A stretch of DNA of 64,000 nucleotides, taken from the NCBI GenBank assembly GCA_038496675.1, contig CM076662.1:13425457-13489456 (forward strand). Direction: 5' to 3'. The notes beneath the pieces were generated by a model. That model did not search any database. It was given only the letters and a program-made list of their open reading frames with translations, and had not been told where the DNA came from. Below are positions 51,571 through 64,000 of this stretch, in pieces. Numbering within the stretch: the first letter of the stretch is position 1; every line of letters begins with the position of its first letter. Made by a program: the position numbers and the translations under genes. The stretch comes from Rachycentron canadum. Lineage: Eukaryota > Chordata > Actinopteri > Carangiformes > Rachycentridae.

Positions 51571-52607
51571 CTGCAAAAAAATAAAAAATACAAACATTAG
51601 CATGAGCTAGCAGATAATTTCAGCTTTTATATCTGCACAAGCTTTACTTATTATGAATATATGAGTGATGGTGCAATTTACTCAAAGCACAAAGCTACTT
51701 GATTTATTCCCATGTATGGTGTTTTCTGGGCTAGAATGTAGGCTATAATTATGTGTTAGGATATTATTATCACTGTCCTTCTCTTGAGATAATTTATATC
51801 ATTGACGTTTAGAGACACAGTGTGACCGTCCCCTTCCACCTGCGCTTGTGAGGCTCCTGTAGTTTATCGTCCACTAAATAATTTAGTGTAGCAGCCACGG
51901 TGTCGTCAGGTACCTGCTACTGTCAAGTGTGTGATGTGTTCGAGTCCACCTGACATGTTGGTCAAACATGAGGTGTAAAAAAGTGCCTCAGGAATGAGAT
52001 CAAACTACTTCACATTTGTTGACGTTCATCTGAAGAGCGGTGAGTCAAAGGACTTCACTACCGAAGAGTCAAGTTAAAGATATTACAAAATATAATTAGC
52101 GCCAACCAACCATTCACTATTCACTGTTGTTAGCTTGACAATATAAAACACCTTCTCAACTAAGTTGCTATGACAGACATAGACGATGTGGACGCTGGTT
52201 AACGTCACTTAATTGCCATTTATAGTGGTGTTTCACGTCTGCGGGGCCCCTATCCTTCAGGGTTACCCGGGCACAGATGTTTATGTTTGCTGTTTAATAA
52301 CAGGGAACACTTAACCGTTGTTGTTTACCCCGAGGCCTCCAGTCAGTGGTGGTCACTGTGCCAAAGAAGGAGCCACCAGTAGCTGCTAGCAAGCTAACTA
52401 GTCAATAATAAACCGCTGACTGCGCTAACTGGCTATTAGCTAACACTGCTGACAAGCTAGCGCGGCTCAGCTACTTCTAACGTCGATGATTTTGACAAAT
52501 GTAGTGGGGGTAAGCAAAATAGCCTACACCACCCGCTCTGAAATATATTGGTACAAGAATGAGATTTGACATTGAATTAATTAGATACACGATTTCGCTG
52601 GTCTTAC

Positions 52608-52760
52608 CTCACTTTGCTCGCATCTCCCTGTTCTTGGTCTCCACCTCGCCTAGGCGAGCTGGCTAGCTAAAAAGCTAGCAACTAAGCTAGCTAGCTAACC
52701 TGTTTTAGCTTGGCATACATAGAGCTAGCTTAGCAAGCCACTTAGCTAACGTTAGCTAGA
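52608..52760 (-). promoter_or_regulatory. rb1cc1: probable rb1cc1 non-coding first exon and promoter region
   Basis: A consensus donor (GTGAG|GTAAGACC) at 52608 on the minus strand fits a non-coding first exon spliced to 51570. The upstream limit is not visible; 52760 is nominal. The putative intron at 51571-52607 contains no recognised element. Confidence 0.5.
52655..52760. repeat. GCTA/AGCTAGC-rich low-complexity stretch
   Basis: Repeated AGCTAGC and TAGCTAAC tetramer blocks, overlapping the putative rb1cc1 first exon and promoter. Confidence 0.7.
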
Positions 52761-53202
52761 CTAAATAAGACTAGAATAGCTGACAACCATGGTTAATTGC
52801 ACAGATTAACCATTCTGTTGTATATAAATTTTCTGATTTGGCAAACCCCAGTCGAGATGATGTAAGACACAGGTAAAACCACCAATTGTTTATCTCGGGT
52901 ATCTGACTACGCTAACACCCTCTCAGTTGCTCTGTCTGTTTTGTTGTTGTCATCTGCTAATGTGCGGTTCGTGAACGATCCGTACAGCTGAGACTCGACC
53001 TACAGTCAATGGACTGAAGTCGGACATCTAAACAGAGCTGTTACAAGGTAGGTTAACTTACTGCTTTTACATTGTTAAAAAGAAAATTAGTGTTGTAACA
53101 TTTGTAATGTAAAGTAGCATTTAAGTTAAAAACATGCATATAGCCTAAATAAAATTTAAAACGGTTAAAACTCAAACTCTGTTTTTTTAAGCTAATATTA
53201 GT

Positions 53203-53244
53203 ATGTTATTATTATTATTGTTGTTGTTGTTATTATTATTATTC
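53203..53244. repeat. (ATT)n/(GTT)n microsatellite
   Basis: ATT units, then GTT units, then ATT units again. Confidence 0.9.
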
Positions 53245-53758
53245 TAATATTTATTTAAAATTATTTTACTTAGGCTTTTGGCTTTCTTTTACTACTTTCA
53301 CCATAAAATCAAGTCCCTTTCATCAGTCTTCAGTCTTTATTTATACAGTAAATGTTTTGTTCAATGTTTTTATTTACACGTTTTTACTCTTTGATCATTA
53401 TATTTTGTATTAAATACATGCGTCCCCCTGAACACTTTCAAAAGATTCAGCTCTGAAAACAGTCTCCAATTTCCCATCAGTGCTTGCGTACTTTTCCAGG
53501 TGTATCATGGGAAACTAAGTCGAGTGTTTTGCTGCAACATGAGAAGGGGTGTGGTTAAAGTAAGGCTGCAGTGAGTGGATGATCCTATTTTGCTGCAAAG
53601 AGGAGGTAGTTTGGGGGGTTGCACAAGCTCTAGTGAAAACTTATTAAACGTGAACTTTTAATTGTCTTCTAAATATTTTTTATATTTTGTTGGGGATCAT
53701 TTTACTGGGTTAAGACATAAAGTTTAGCGACAGGACAAATCCATACAATAAAAATGAC

Positions 53759-53779
53759 CATAATAATAATAATAATAAA
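53759..53779. repeat. (AAT)n microsatellite
   Basis: Seven AAT-type trinucleotide units. Confidence 0.9.
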
Positions 53780-56351
53780 CAACTAATAAAAGAACCGATT
53801 AAGTGCTCGACGTTAGGGCTGTTATTAACTTGCTCTTGTTGATTTGTTGTTTTGTAATCTAAAAAAGAGGACGTTAAAGTAACCAAAATAACCACATATC
53901 TTGTCAAAAAAAAAAAAAAAAATCAGTAGGCTACTGTTTATTTTTACTGTGCAGTACAAAAACAACAGTCTTGCGCTGCTGTCACATTATATTACATTAC
54001 ATTTTGCAGCCTTACCTGAATGTTTTTTTTTACAAAGAGCGGATTCCTATTGCTGGAGAGCTAATAGAAGTCTCTTAGAATCTCTTAGACATAAATTAAA
54101 TAAATGACACGATAGTTATTGTTTTGCATTGTCTGCTGTGTGAAATGTACTGTGACAAGCTAAAACAGAAATGTAATCAAACTGTAGGATTCTGTTACTG
54201 CTTAGTGTATGTGTTAATTGTCCTTTAGGTGAACTGATCCTTTAATCCAAGTACAGTATTATAAACTAAATTCCCTCTAGAGGTCACTGTGGCACCATAA
54301 TTTGTTTCACCCACCAGACATTAAATGGAAACAAATGAGAGGTTCCTTTGTCTCCCACTTTGTTACTCCCCACACATTTACTTTCTTGAAACAAACAAAA
54401 AATGCGACCTTCAATGACCTCTTTTACAGTAAATGATGTTACTGTATAAGGTCACTGTAGCCCTTAGAATCTTAAACAGCTGTGTAACGGTGTAAAGAGC
54501 AAACTGATTATTAACCAGAGGATCAGGGTTCAAATCTATGTGGTTATTCTGTTTAACCTAACCCTCCTATGATACACATATTTACAAAATGTTGAGCCAA
54601 TTCTACCTCTGAACAGCACAGCAATTAGTTACTTGTTCCGAAGTCTGCAGTAATCAAACACTAGGAATAGCCTATGTATCTTGGAAGTGAAAGATTCCTC
54701 CAGACAATGCAATCTCTATCAACTTGTGAAATTATTTTATCTTCTTCTGAAAATAAACTCAATTAAAGTGTGTGGTCAAAGGATGACCTTCTTACACTGG
54801 GGTTTTATTTGAAATAGTTTGACAAGTTGAACCTTGGCAATGGAAAAGGAGAGTGGGGCACAGTCAAAATAACCAGAAAGGTCGCTGGCCTAATCCAGGC
54901 ACAGCTATCTGAAATCTCTAAGAGGCCTGTGGTCACAGTACTGCATTGGTTACACCCTTAGATGGTAGTTTAGAGTGGTGTGTCTGGATGACACCAAGAG
55001 TACCAAGAGTAAGTTAAGAATCATAACACTCAGTTTAGATTACACAATAGACAAATTAGATCCACTTTAAACCAAATGAACTGAGTGAATAGATGAACAA
55101 TTAGCAAATAAATTGATCATTCTTACCTTCTTACCTGCTTGTTGCTGGTCAGATGATACTTCCTTTTATTTCCATTGCTCAGCTACAGTTGTGCATTATG
55201 TACAACTATGGTTAAATTATATTATATACATGACATATTTTGTTATGTTATATTACATTACATTACATTATAAAATATAATATATAATTCATTCTGTATG
55301 TATGGTACATTGCCAGAGGATGTTTCTATAGAGTCATCTGTGGTTGGTGCTAAATATTCAATTGTGAAAAGTGGCTCCCTTTTGTCTTCAGTAAAGTGAT
55401 ATCACCAGAGATCAAGTGCAACATATATCTTTCTTTTGAGATGCTTTGATAGTGAGTAAAGATTCACATGGAGATTTTGGACACAAGGGCTCATGAAGAT
55501 GGGAGAAGTTTCATGAGAAAGTGGTGTATATTCATTTGTGCAATTTAAAATGACAACCATAGGGACTACTTCAAATAGGATTCATAAATGATGCTCTTCC
55601 ACAGCTTTTATCCCTGGGTGTAAATGAAACCAAACCGTTCTTGTATTCCTGACGACTTCCAGTGTCTTGGGTCAGCTCTCAGGGGAGCAAAAGCCTCAAT
55701 TACACTGCTGTGAGATAAAACACTACTTGCTGGTGCCGTTGTTTTCTGAAACTGACATGAACTTATTATTTAACTATTATAAAAGTATCAGTTCAACACA
55801 AATTCTTCTCTATCGCTCTCTTTTTCGGCTTGTGTATATGTGGACATTTGCACTTGTCAATAAGGAAAGCAGGCAATTCTCCCTCATAAAATATCCCTGA
55901 TAAAACAAGGTGTCTGGATAAAAAGATGCCCCCAATAGCAGTGTTGACCTTATCATGTGTCAATACATACTGAATGAGCCAGAGAATTAACTGCATAATT
56001 CATGTAATTGCAGAGAGCATGGAGCACTACTGCATATAATCAGAAACAGGAAGTTACAGCATAGGGTAGGGAATCAATCATCTATCTCAACAATGAGATA
56101 TTTTCAGATCCATCAAGTTTAACTTGCAGCACCCAAGCAGGACAGATAATTGCTATTGTGATGCAAATCACAAATGGAACATTACTATGAAATTAACTGG
56201 AGGGTGGCAAAGTTTTTTTAGCCAGAGTAAACAAACAGTGCTACAAAAAATTGTTGTTCACACTTGGAGTGTGCAACAGGATGAGCATAGTAATGTGTTT
56301 GTGAGGAGGAGTTCCAAATTTGGTCAACAGATGGTGGCAGCAGGCTGAAGA

Positions 56352-56379
56352 TACACACACACACACACACACACACACA
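56352..56379. repeat. (CA)n microsatellite
   Basis: Uninterrupted CA run of about 28 bp. Confidence 0.95.
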
Positions 56380-57809
56380 ACTTGAGGTGCAGTATGTTGC
56401 AGAAGTGGTTCATTGTTACGTAAATAAAATTATACATGTCTGCTCCTTCAGATTCTGAATATGTGGCATAGACAGGGAGTTTTCAGAGAATAATAGCTAT
56501 GTGAAAACACTGCTGTTTGCCACATTTGTTAAGGGATCCTTCAGATTTGATTCAGTCTCGCTCATTAGGAAGCACAACGTGACGACACAGTTCATGAAGC
56601 AAGTTGTTGACTTGGAACAATATCATCCATCATGGAATAATGACTGTGAGTAATGATCTTAATCTTCAAAGCAGCAGGTTCTTCTGGCTGCTGAGTGCAC
56701 ATTTACTCTCAGATCTGACACAGCTCTACCAAAGAAACAAAACCTGTGTCATAATGCAGATGTTCTCAGATGTATATCATCTTTCTAGCTGCCACAAAAG
56801 GTTTGGTTAATAATTGATCAAATAAACATAATTAGATAAACATACAACTTAAAGAATCCACCAGCATTAAAAGAAATAATGTTATTTACTCCATTGCTTA
56901 GAAACTGAAGGACTGAAATGCATTATTTTTTTCCTCCTCTGCCTTCCACATAATACTCTTTTTGTTTTGGCTCAGTTTCTCATTTGCTGCACCAAAAAGC
57001 CTGACCTGAAAGTATCCATACATACAAATGACATTCATGCCTTTTCTCTCCTGCAATGTTTGCCTCTGTTCGTTATCTGCAGCACCACACTGCTGCTGCA
57101 GCAGCAGCGGGAGCTTGACTGACTGTGACAGTCATGTATGGCCTTCAGCAGCTGTTGTTGTAAGGCGCATTCAAGCCAGCGGGTGGCGCTGTGTCCCCCT
57201 TTGAAGTGAAGAGAAGCCCAGTGTGATCCACATCACACCACTTCTTCTGAGATTCCTTAATGGAAGAGCCTTTTAGACATGTTGTGACATTTGCCAGTGT
57301 AGCTTGTGTATGTCGTGGAGAAGACTGGCCTCAAACAACAGTCTTGGTGTATTCTATGTCATAGCCTTTGGTGGTTGGCCAGAAGTAGAAAACTCACAAC
57401 TGGCTCTTCCTCCCTTCTCACATTACCTGACATAAATGTGTGTTTGTATCAGGTATGACTACAAAACCTCTTGCCAAACGTCAACTGCAATATGGCCTGC
57501 TGGTTTATTTGGGCCAGTTGTTTATTTTTGACTTTACACCCACACGTCAAACAAAAATCTGATATTAAAAAAAATAGAGATAAGTACAAGTATTATTGGA
57601 GTTATAAATTAATTTCACAAACGAGACAATAACTGACGACACTATTCATTCCTAATGTAACCGCAGCATCCAGCGTTGTATCTTACAACTAAATTTTCTG
57701 CTATTTTATTTATTTTTCATTTATTTTATTTTTTTTTATTTTGTAGTTGCATAACTATCGGGCAGGTTATTATAATGATGTGCACGTTGCGATTTTCTCC
57801 CCCATCCAC

Positions 57810-58360
57810 CAAATCCAATCACACCCTCCCCCATCTCAAGTACAATTACGTGATGGGTGACGTTTCAGCATGCGGAGGAGGGCGCTGGGCAGGGACCACT
57901 TGGACCAAAGACGACTAAACGCTATTTCATTTCAGCGCAGAAACAACGCATTCAAGGCAGTGGACCAGGGCGCCTTGCTGAAGCCGAGCCCATTGTCTCC
58001 TTCAAACAGAGAAACTAAGGAAAACGGCTTTGACCTAAACAGCGCTGTAGCCCATTAAGGAGTGTCCAAGTGGTAGGCATTGCGGGTTTGTAAGCCACAG
58101 AAAAAAAGGGGGCCCTGGACAGATCTGGCCAATAACGGAAAATGAATCACAGTCAAGTTTTAATAATATGAACACGAGCCGCGTTTTGTTGCAATTGGCG
58201 ACCAACTATTGATGCTTCTGCGCCGATCGTTTTCCAGACCAGCAGTTTGCGCGGACTTCTTTTGTTCGCATCGCTTGAATCCCAAATTCTAGTCTGCATA
58301 TTTGTGCTGCCGTTGTAGAAGAGTTAGTCGCTCAAAAAAAAAAAAAAAAAAAAAAAAAAG
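57810..58360 (+). promoter_or_regulatory. agap3: probable agap3 promoter and 5'UTR
   Basis: More GC-rich and CpG-containing than the upstream DNA. CCAAT occurs near 57815 and within GGCCAATAACGG near 58129. No TATA box is obvious and the transcription start is not fixed. The leader ends in an A26 tract directly before the start codon. Confidence 0.5.
58334..58359 (+). repeat. A26 homopolymer before the agap3 ATG
   Basis: Twenty-six consecutive A bases, separated from the ATG at 58361 by a single G. Confidence 0.97.
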
Positions 58361-58730
58361 ATGAATTTCCAGTCGAGCGTCCCAGTGTCCGGTATCTCGC
58401 AGCAGTCTCAGCCAGCCATGCCCACTCCAGGCACGGTCCCGGCGCCCGTTCCCGTCCCCGTCCCCCAGTCCATCCCGTCCCAGTTCGGATCCGGATCGTC
58501 TGCAAGCTCAGGGGCTGGTCAGTTCGGTTCGGGGACTGTTTCGGGCCAGGCTGCCCAGCCCGGCCCGGCGGGCTCGCAGTTTGTTTTGTCCAACTCAGCG
58601 GCCATCAGGGCAGAGATCCATCGGTTCGAGTCTGTCCACCCGAACATTTACGCAATCTACGACCTGATCGAGCGCATTGATGACCTGGCTCTGCAGAACC
58701 AGATCCGCGAGCATGTAATCTCCATTGAAG
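58361..58730 (+). CDS. agap3: agap3 first coding exon (ArfGAP with GTPase, PH and ankyrin domains)
   Basis: Encodes 123 residues plus one base (phase 1) before a GTGAGT donor. Residues 1-73 are a low-complexity Pro/Val/Gln/Ser/Gly leader with PVPVPVP and two QFGSG repeats. Residues 74-123 are the conserved AGAP N-terminus: FVLSNSAAIRAEIHRFESV, IYAIYDLIERIDDLALQNQ, REHVISIE. The wording IYDLIER..LALQNQ..HVISIE fits AGAP3 better than AGAP1 (IYELLERVEEPVLQNQ, HVIAIE). The family has a Ras-like GTPase domain, PH, ArfGAP and ankyrin repeats, all encoded downstream and outside the window. AGAPs regulate Arf GTPases in endosomal traffic, and AGAP3 also in synaptic receptor traffic. The start ATG has A at -3. 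A teleost duplicate or AGAP1 remains possible. Confidence 0.8.
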
Positions 58731-61700
58731 GTGAGTGAGGGGGGGGATTCATACTGGATTTTTACTGTCGTGTGGTGCCTTTCATTCATTGAGGATTTGG
58801 GGGATATGGGCTGTTGTGGGGGTGGGGTGGGGTGGGGGGTCCTCCTTTTCCTGCCTTTTGGTAACATTGTCATGGGCATAGCACAGTGTCAACAATCACA
58901 CTTAGTGGTTGGGGGCGTAGGCGATCTTATAGTCCTGTTCAAGGCTTGAATTGCCCCCATGCACCGCAGTATTAACGAAATGTTCATTTGCAGTCTTAAA
59001 TTGCAGCCTGTGCAATTGTAATTAGCTCTCCACAACTGGTTCTGCTGCTTAATGGCATCTGCTAAACGAGGCATTGTTTTCCATCCCATCTCATCCACTA
59101 CAGTCTGACCCCCAGTGAGTGTCTGAGATTTTATCTTATTTTATTTTTGACTTATTTGTTTATTTTATTTTAAACCCATGTCAGTGAAACAGAGGCTTCC
59201 TAATGTAAAACCACGTGTTACATGAAAGTAATGATTGCCCTGAACAATGCGGAGGCACACTCCCCCCAAATAGAGCTGTTGCACAGGGAGCAGGAGAGAG
59301 GAAATAATGATGTACCACTAGAGATAGCATGGTAGACATTATTTGGTTTGTTAGAAAAGTGAGTCAGAGGGCCCATTCTTTGTCACTCTGGAAATCAAGT
59401 CGAAATGTCATTACCTTGTCCAAGGAGGGATGACAGTGACTGTACTGTTGGAAAGCTGTGTGGAAAGCTGCAGCCACCTGTCAAAATTAAGTGAGGGTGA
59501 TGCACTGACAGATGCGAGTGTCTTAAATTATCGTAGTGGTCTCTCATGTTTTTCCTCTCTGCTTCTCACCCCCCCTAATGTATCCATGCAGTCAGTGTAT
59601 TGTCCTTAAAAATCAGCTGTCATTGGTCTTTTAGGAGTATTACAACTGTTAAGATGCACTAATTTCCACTGTCAGTACTATGATGGCATTATCTCCTTAT
59701 ACATTTCTTAGAACATATCAAGTTACAGGTCATCTTGATATTAGCCACCAACAAACTTAACATGCATTTGTTTTTGTTTTTTTTATATTTCTAGAATTTG
59801 AGAAGGAAATTGGAAACTAGTTGGAACTAGCTTGACTGCTTTGGACTGTGCAATTTCAGCACTTTCGTGGGAAATGCTAACAGAGTAGTCACTTAATGCA
59901 AGTTTAAGGGAAGGTTTTAACATTGAGTATGTGATGCTTGTTTAAATGTAGATTGGTAGTGCATTGGTAGTGTATTTCAAGGTTATGTAAAGCCCCAAGG
60001 AGCATCAGAGAGGATCAGGACAATACTTCATATATATGGAAAATCTAATGAACAGTACAAGCAAGCAACATTGGATTATGATTTAGGATTTATTGTGTTA
60101 CCTGTCAAAAACACAGCAGGCAAGAGCAGATTCTGTCCTTTATATTTTGCAGGATGGGATCCATGTTATACTGTGTTCAGACAGATGAGAATGAAAATGA
60201 AAGTCATCTTCAGGTGAAATTAAACAAAAATCAACACGTGGGCCAATTGTGTCTCAGTTCAACCTTTTGAGGATGGGATGCCTTAGGTTGGTTGCATAAT
60301 TTACTCAGTGCAGTCTTTATTCTGTGTTTTGATAGGACAACACAGGGTGTTGTGAGTTATCTTAGATGTAGCTGTAAGAGGCAGAAAGGTTATTGCTCAC
60401 TTCATTCTCAGAGATTTTCAATGAGTTTTGATTCAAACCTTTTGCTTCTTCTTCCTAAAAATATTAGCAAACACTTGACCAAAAAGGAAAACTCTAGCAT
60501 CAGCACTCTTCCACTGCAGGGTCTCATACATTTGGAAAGTATTGTAGGAGTAATTTTGTGGTGTTGAACTTTACTCTTATTGTGGATTCATTCTGCCTCA
60601 AGCTGGTGTGTCTTCTGGAGTTAGAGGATTTCTGCTTTTCCCAGCAGGCCTGTTTAACAAAAAGGAATGTAAGCGTTGTGCTTTAAATTTAAAATGGTGT
60701 GTAAACATTAAAACACATACAGTTACATGTGTACAGTACAGCTAGCCAGCAGCTTCTTGAGTTGTTACGTTTGAAGACCAGTGGATCTTTTGCTGCACTC
60801 AACAGACAGCACATGGGCTGCATTATTCACATCACTGTTTACTGCAGCTTATGTTGTTGAAGGAATCTCCCCTTGTTTTTTGCTAGCGCGATTGCTGAAT
60901 GCAAGATAAAAAAAAATCTATCTATACTTTCTGATTCCAAAGTTTTGCATGCTAAACCTGAGAGGTCTCTCAGTAGAACTGCACACCATCAGTGTTTTGC
61001 CAGGTGTGCCTGGGAATTAAAAATAAATTATGTTGTGGCATTTTGTCCACACCTGCAGGCTCATACAACTGTGGGAAAAGACTTGACCCCAAAGCAAAAA
61101 TCCACTGGCAAATAACAAAACGGGCTCAGAAATGCAAGGGACACACTGTTATTTAACTGTAAGATGATTTAGGACACTTGTAACATTTATAGGCTGTAAT
61201 TTGTCTTTTTAAATGCACAGAGAGTGGTTTTGAATTGATAGTTTGTCAAAAGGCATAGCAGCTGCCATACCCCTTTCACAAAATCACTCCAATTATCTTT
61301 TTTGTGCTGTTAAATGAGATGCAGTTTCTTTAATACCTGTAACTTAAAGAGGCTTTGAAGAGTTGCAATGGGAGACATTGTTCAACTTGTCTTCACCTGC
61401 ACTGTGAAACTGCAGATCTGTTCCTCCTCAATCTTGCACCATTGCAGAGTCTGTTGCTAAGGAACCAGTAGCCCATGCATTTAGCTGAAAATGCTGAAGA
61501 AAGAGTGAATAGAAATTACAGCTCTTACAAAATGAATTCCCTTCGTTACTAAGGTCTCACTGTTGTTTTGTTGAATAATCAGACCTTTACATGCTGGTTT
61601 TTCTGTTGTTTTCTCTCTCACATTGTTCTGTTTGTAGTGATTGATATTCAGTGTGCTGTTTAGTTTCGTATTACAATTACAAATAACGTGGGAACGAGTG

Positions 61701-64000
61701 GTGGCTTGTTTTAATCTTTTGTATTTTCTTTAATATTTGCAAATACAAGACAAGTGAGGCCTCCGAAATGCAATAAGCTCTGAACAATTTGGCCAGGAAT
61801 TGTGTTTAAGAAAAATGGCCTTGCCAAAATATAAGTTAAGTGAATCCCATGTTTTGAAGTTATTTCACTACTAATCCAAGATACAAGGACAAACATCTCT
61901 AGGTAACTTGTTTAGGGCTTGCAGGTAAAAAATTAATTGCCGGGCTCGTATTGCCTCCAATTTCCCATTAAATCTCAGAGCTCCTTGCACCTATACAATG
62001 GTACTGTCATGCACACCCCACATAATAGTAAGACACACAGCACTCGAATGTATGATTTTGCTGCAATTAAATAGTGCTGCATAATATAGATAGATTTGCA
62101 CGCAGACCTAGACAACAATTAGTCCTGCTGACCAAGATCCAGATTTTCTGTATATTAATTAGTTTGTTAATATGATGACAGACAACTTAATCTAGGAAAA
62201 TGTAAGATGTGAGTGTAGTAACTGAACTAATGAAAGTGTTTCACCTGCATTCTGAGCCACAAGATGATGTGATAAAGCATGACATAGCTGTATTTGTGGA
62301 TAACTTCCAAAATGTCTATAACCTATGACCTGAATATCTCAGAACCGTTGAACTATTGATTATGCTAAAATGGAATGCAGTTCCATGGACATTGTTATGG
62401 TCATAACCATAAATTTTCAGTGGTTGTGTCAGTTAAACTTGGTCTGTAGTCTGGGACCATATCTAGGACAAGGCTTCATGTCTATGTGAGCAACTAGCTC
62501 ATAGATATGCTTCATAACTTTGTCCTATGATGGAAGACAATCAGTGGGCTAGTCTTTTGAAAGTTATTGGACACACTGACCAACAGATTGGATTATGCTA
62601 ATGACTGGATCCTGCTAAAAATAATAAAGAGCACATATTTTCACAGTGTCTACAAAGGAATTCAGGACAGAACTGATCACAGTTGGAGTAATCGTTCAGT
62701 GTGTAAAATGAGGCTGGAAAAAAATATGAACCATGAAATTAAGAAAAAAAAAAGAAGAGTAATTATCTACAATCTGATAAAAACTTGAAAAATGTTGTTG
62801 GTCTGCATTGAAACATGCTAATTAGTGGTAGCTCCATCTTCTTCACTGACAGCCAAACCTTTCTCTTGATGATCCAGAGCTAATCATCACTACATTACAC
62901 AGTCCAGCCCTCTTGCCAGTGGCCATTTTCAGGCATAACTGCGAAGTAACATTTATGATGCAGCAGAAAAGTCTAATTTTTTTGCAGATGAATATTGAGC
63001 TGGCAGCCAAGAAATGCAAATCTAACTGAGGATGGCACTACAGCAGTGATCAACTGATAGCAGGTTAACCTCCCTTCTGGATACGTATCAATAAGAAATT
63101 GCACTGGTGCAAGGGAGAAATAAATAGCAACAGATTTTGCACAGTATGTACTGTGCTTGGTTGGATAAAATAGTTTCCAGTCTTTCATATGTAGGCACAA
63201 TTATGAGGAATTTCATACTACATGGTTCAAAGATATCCTTACTTTGACTGCAAAGCTTACCCTGAACAGTTTTCTTAATACACCAGAGTTAGTTCAACTA
63301 TCCAAGCCAATGAATATCCAACAGTCAGCTGGCAAGACACTGGATACTGTGCCCTTACTGCTTGAATAATTGTTTGAAATAGCATATGATTTCCATTATA
63401 TTTTTAGCCATTCATTTCAAAGTGTTCCATTAAAATGACTATGCCCTGGGAATAGTTTCCTTTGGTTCTATTTGCAATGGGAATTCTGATTTCTACCCTA
63501 ATTTATATTCTTGTCAAACTTGTTCAATGTTCTTGAGTTTTCTAACTTTCTGCGGGTAGTTGAAGGATGTGCAGTGTATGCGTGTGTATGAAGCGTAAGA
63601 TTCCCTATAGACTGTGTGGCATTTATTGCAGTGAGCAGCAACTATACACATCAGTGATGGACAGAGCCAGCATGACATGAAGGTTTGAAACAGCAGGTGA
63701 TGATTTCAAAACACTAACCTGTGTGTATTTTGTAAGGATCTTGTTGAGCTGAGTGTTATCATGATACCTTGTTGTAATATTATCTTGTGTCTTGTGTAAT
63801 AATTCATAAAGCAGAAAAAATCTCACAGTGACATCCATGTCTCCAGCTGTCCAATGTCAGAGCAAGGGCAATTACCTAAATCCAGTGCTACTCAAGAGGG
63901 GTTCTTGGGATTTCAAGACAGGACTAATAAGCCCACACAATGGAATACTGTGTGCAATAGGGACGACACAGAGAGATACAAAAAGCATGCAGACTGAAGC
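58731..64000 (+). other. agap3 intron 1 (runs off the window)
   Basis: The next AGAP exon (expected to continue D-S-F-V-N-S-Q-E-W) was not found, so the intron is at least 5.27 kb. AT-rich with no recognised gene. A stretch at 61920-62000 is compact and homeobox-site-like (AATTAATTG). Confidence 0.6.

Larger units (their letters stand above)
52761..58100. other. Intergenic region between rb1cc1 and agap3
   Basis: No coding gene recognised. A plus-strand donor-like ACAAG|GTAGGTTAA near 53048 could end a short divergent non-coding exon. Short repeats occur at 53203-53244, 53759-53779 and 56352-56379. Confidence 0.5.

Noticed and set aside
57870..58058. Short plus-strand frame upstream of agap3
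   Set aside because: In probable promoter or 5'UTR, no recognisable protein; at most an upstream ORF if transcribed.
58595..58879. Minus-strand frame overlapping the agap3 exon
   Set aside because: Antisense shadow of the AGAP coding exon running into a GT-rich intron start.
1..64000. CRISPR arrays, operons, phage or bacterial mobile systems
   Set aside because: Intron-rich vertebrate nuclear DNA; regular repeats are microsatellites without spacers, and no prokaryotic genes occur.
1..64000. tRNA, rRNA or other structured RNA genes
   Set aside because: No conserved tRNA boxes or ribosomal segments were recognised; microRNA hairpins cannot be judged without folding.

Overview
The window is vertebrate nuclear DNA, most likely from a ray-finned (teleost) fish. 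Coding sequence is split into small exons with GT-AG introns, the surrounding DNA is AT-rich with many CA/TG and A/T microsatellites, and the predicted proteins are close homologues of vertebrate proteins. Introns are short compared with mammals. Some dispersed repeats resemble sequences I remember from percomorph fish, but the species cannot be fixed from the sequence alone. There is no bacterial, phage or plasmid content.

Layout: (1) 1-10222, minus strand: the 5' coding half of st18, a MYT1-family CCHHC zinc-finger transcription factor. Nine coding exons join in phase and give the first 568 residues; the rest of the gene lies beyond base 1. (2) 10223-about 40200: a long stretch without a confirmed gene, probably st18 upstream introns and regulatory DNA. 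It holds one convincing extra exon (31578-31806, minus) that splices in phase to st18 coding exon 2 and may be an alternative N-terminus, plus microsatellites, decayed tandem repeats and possible conserved elements. (3) 40327-51508, minus strand: the complete coding region of rb1cc1 (FIP200), 22 exons and 1626 residues, with an upstream non-coding exon near 52.6 kb. (4) 52.8-58.3 kb: intergenic DNA between two head-to-head genes. (5) 58361-58730, plus strand: the first coding exon of an AGAP-family ArfGAP, best matching AGAP3; its first intron runs to the end of the window.

The three genes do not form a pathway. ST18 is a nuclear transcription factor, RB1CC1 is the scaffold of the ULK1 autophagy-initiation complex, and AGAP3 is a GTPase-like ArfGAP acting in membrane traffic and signalling. 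st18 and rb1cc1 are also neighbours on human chromosome 8q11, so that linkage is ancestral. The agap3 neighbour is not, because human AGAP3 is on 7q36.

I found no new defence, mobile or catalytic system. The observations most worth checking are the candidate alternative st18 first exon, two upstream ORFs in the rb1cc1 leader (one overlapping the start codon), a CA-repeat block just inside the first st18 coding intron, the A26 tract directly before the agap3 start codon, and a palindromic dispersed repeat at 48.6-48.8 kb.
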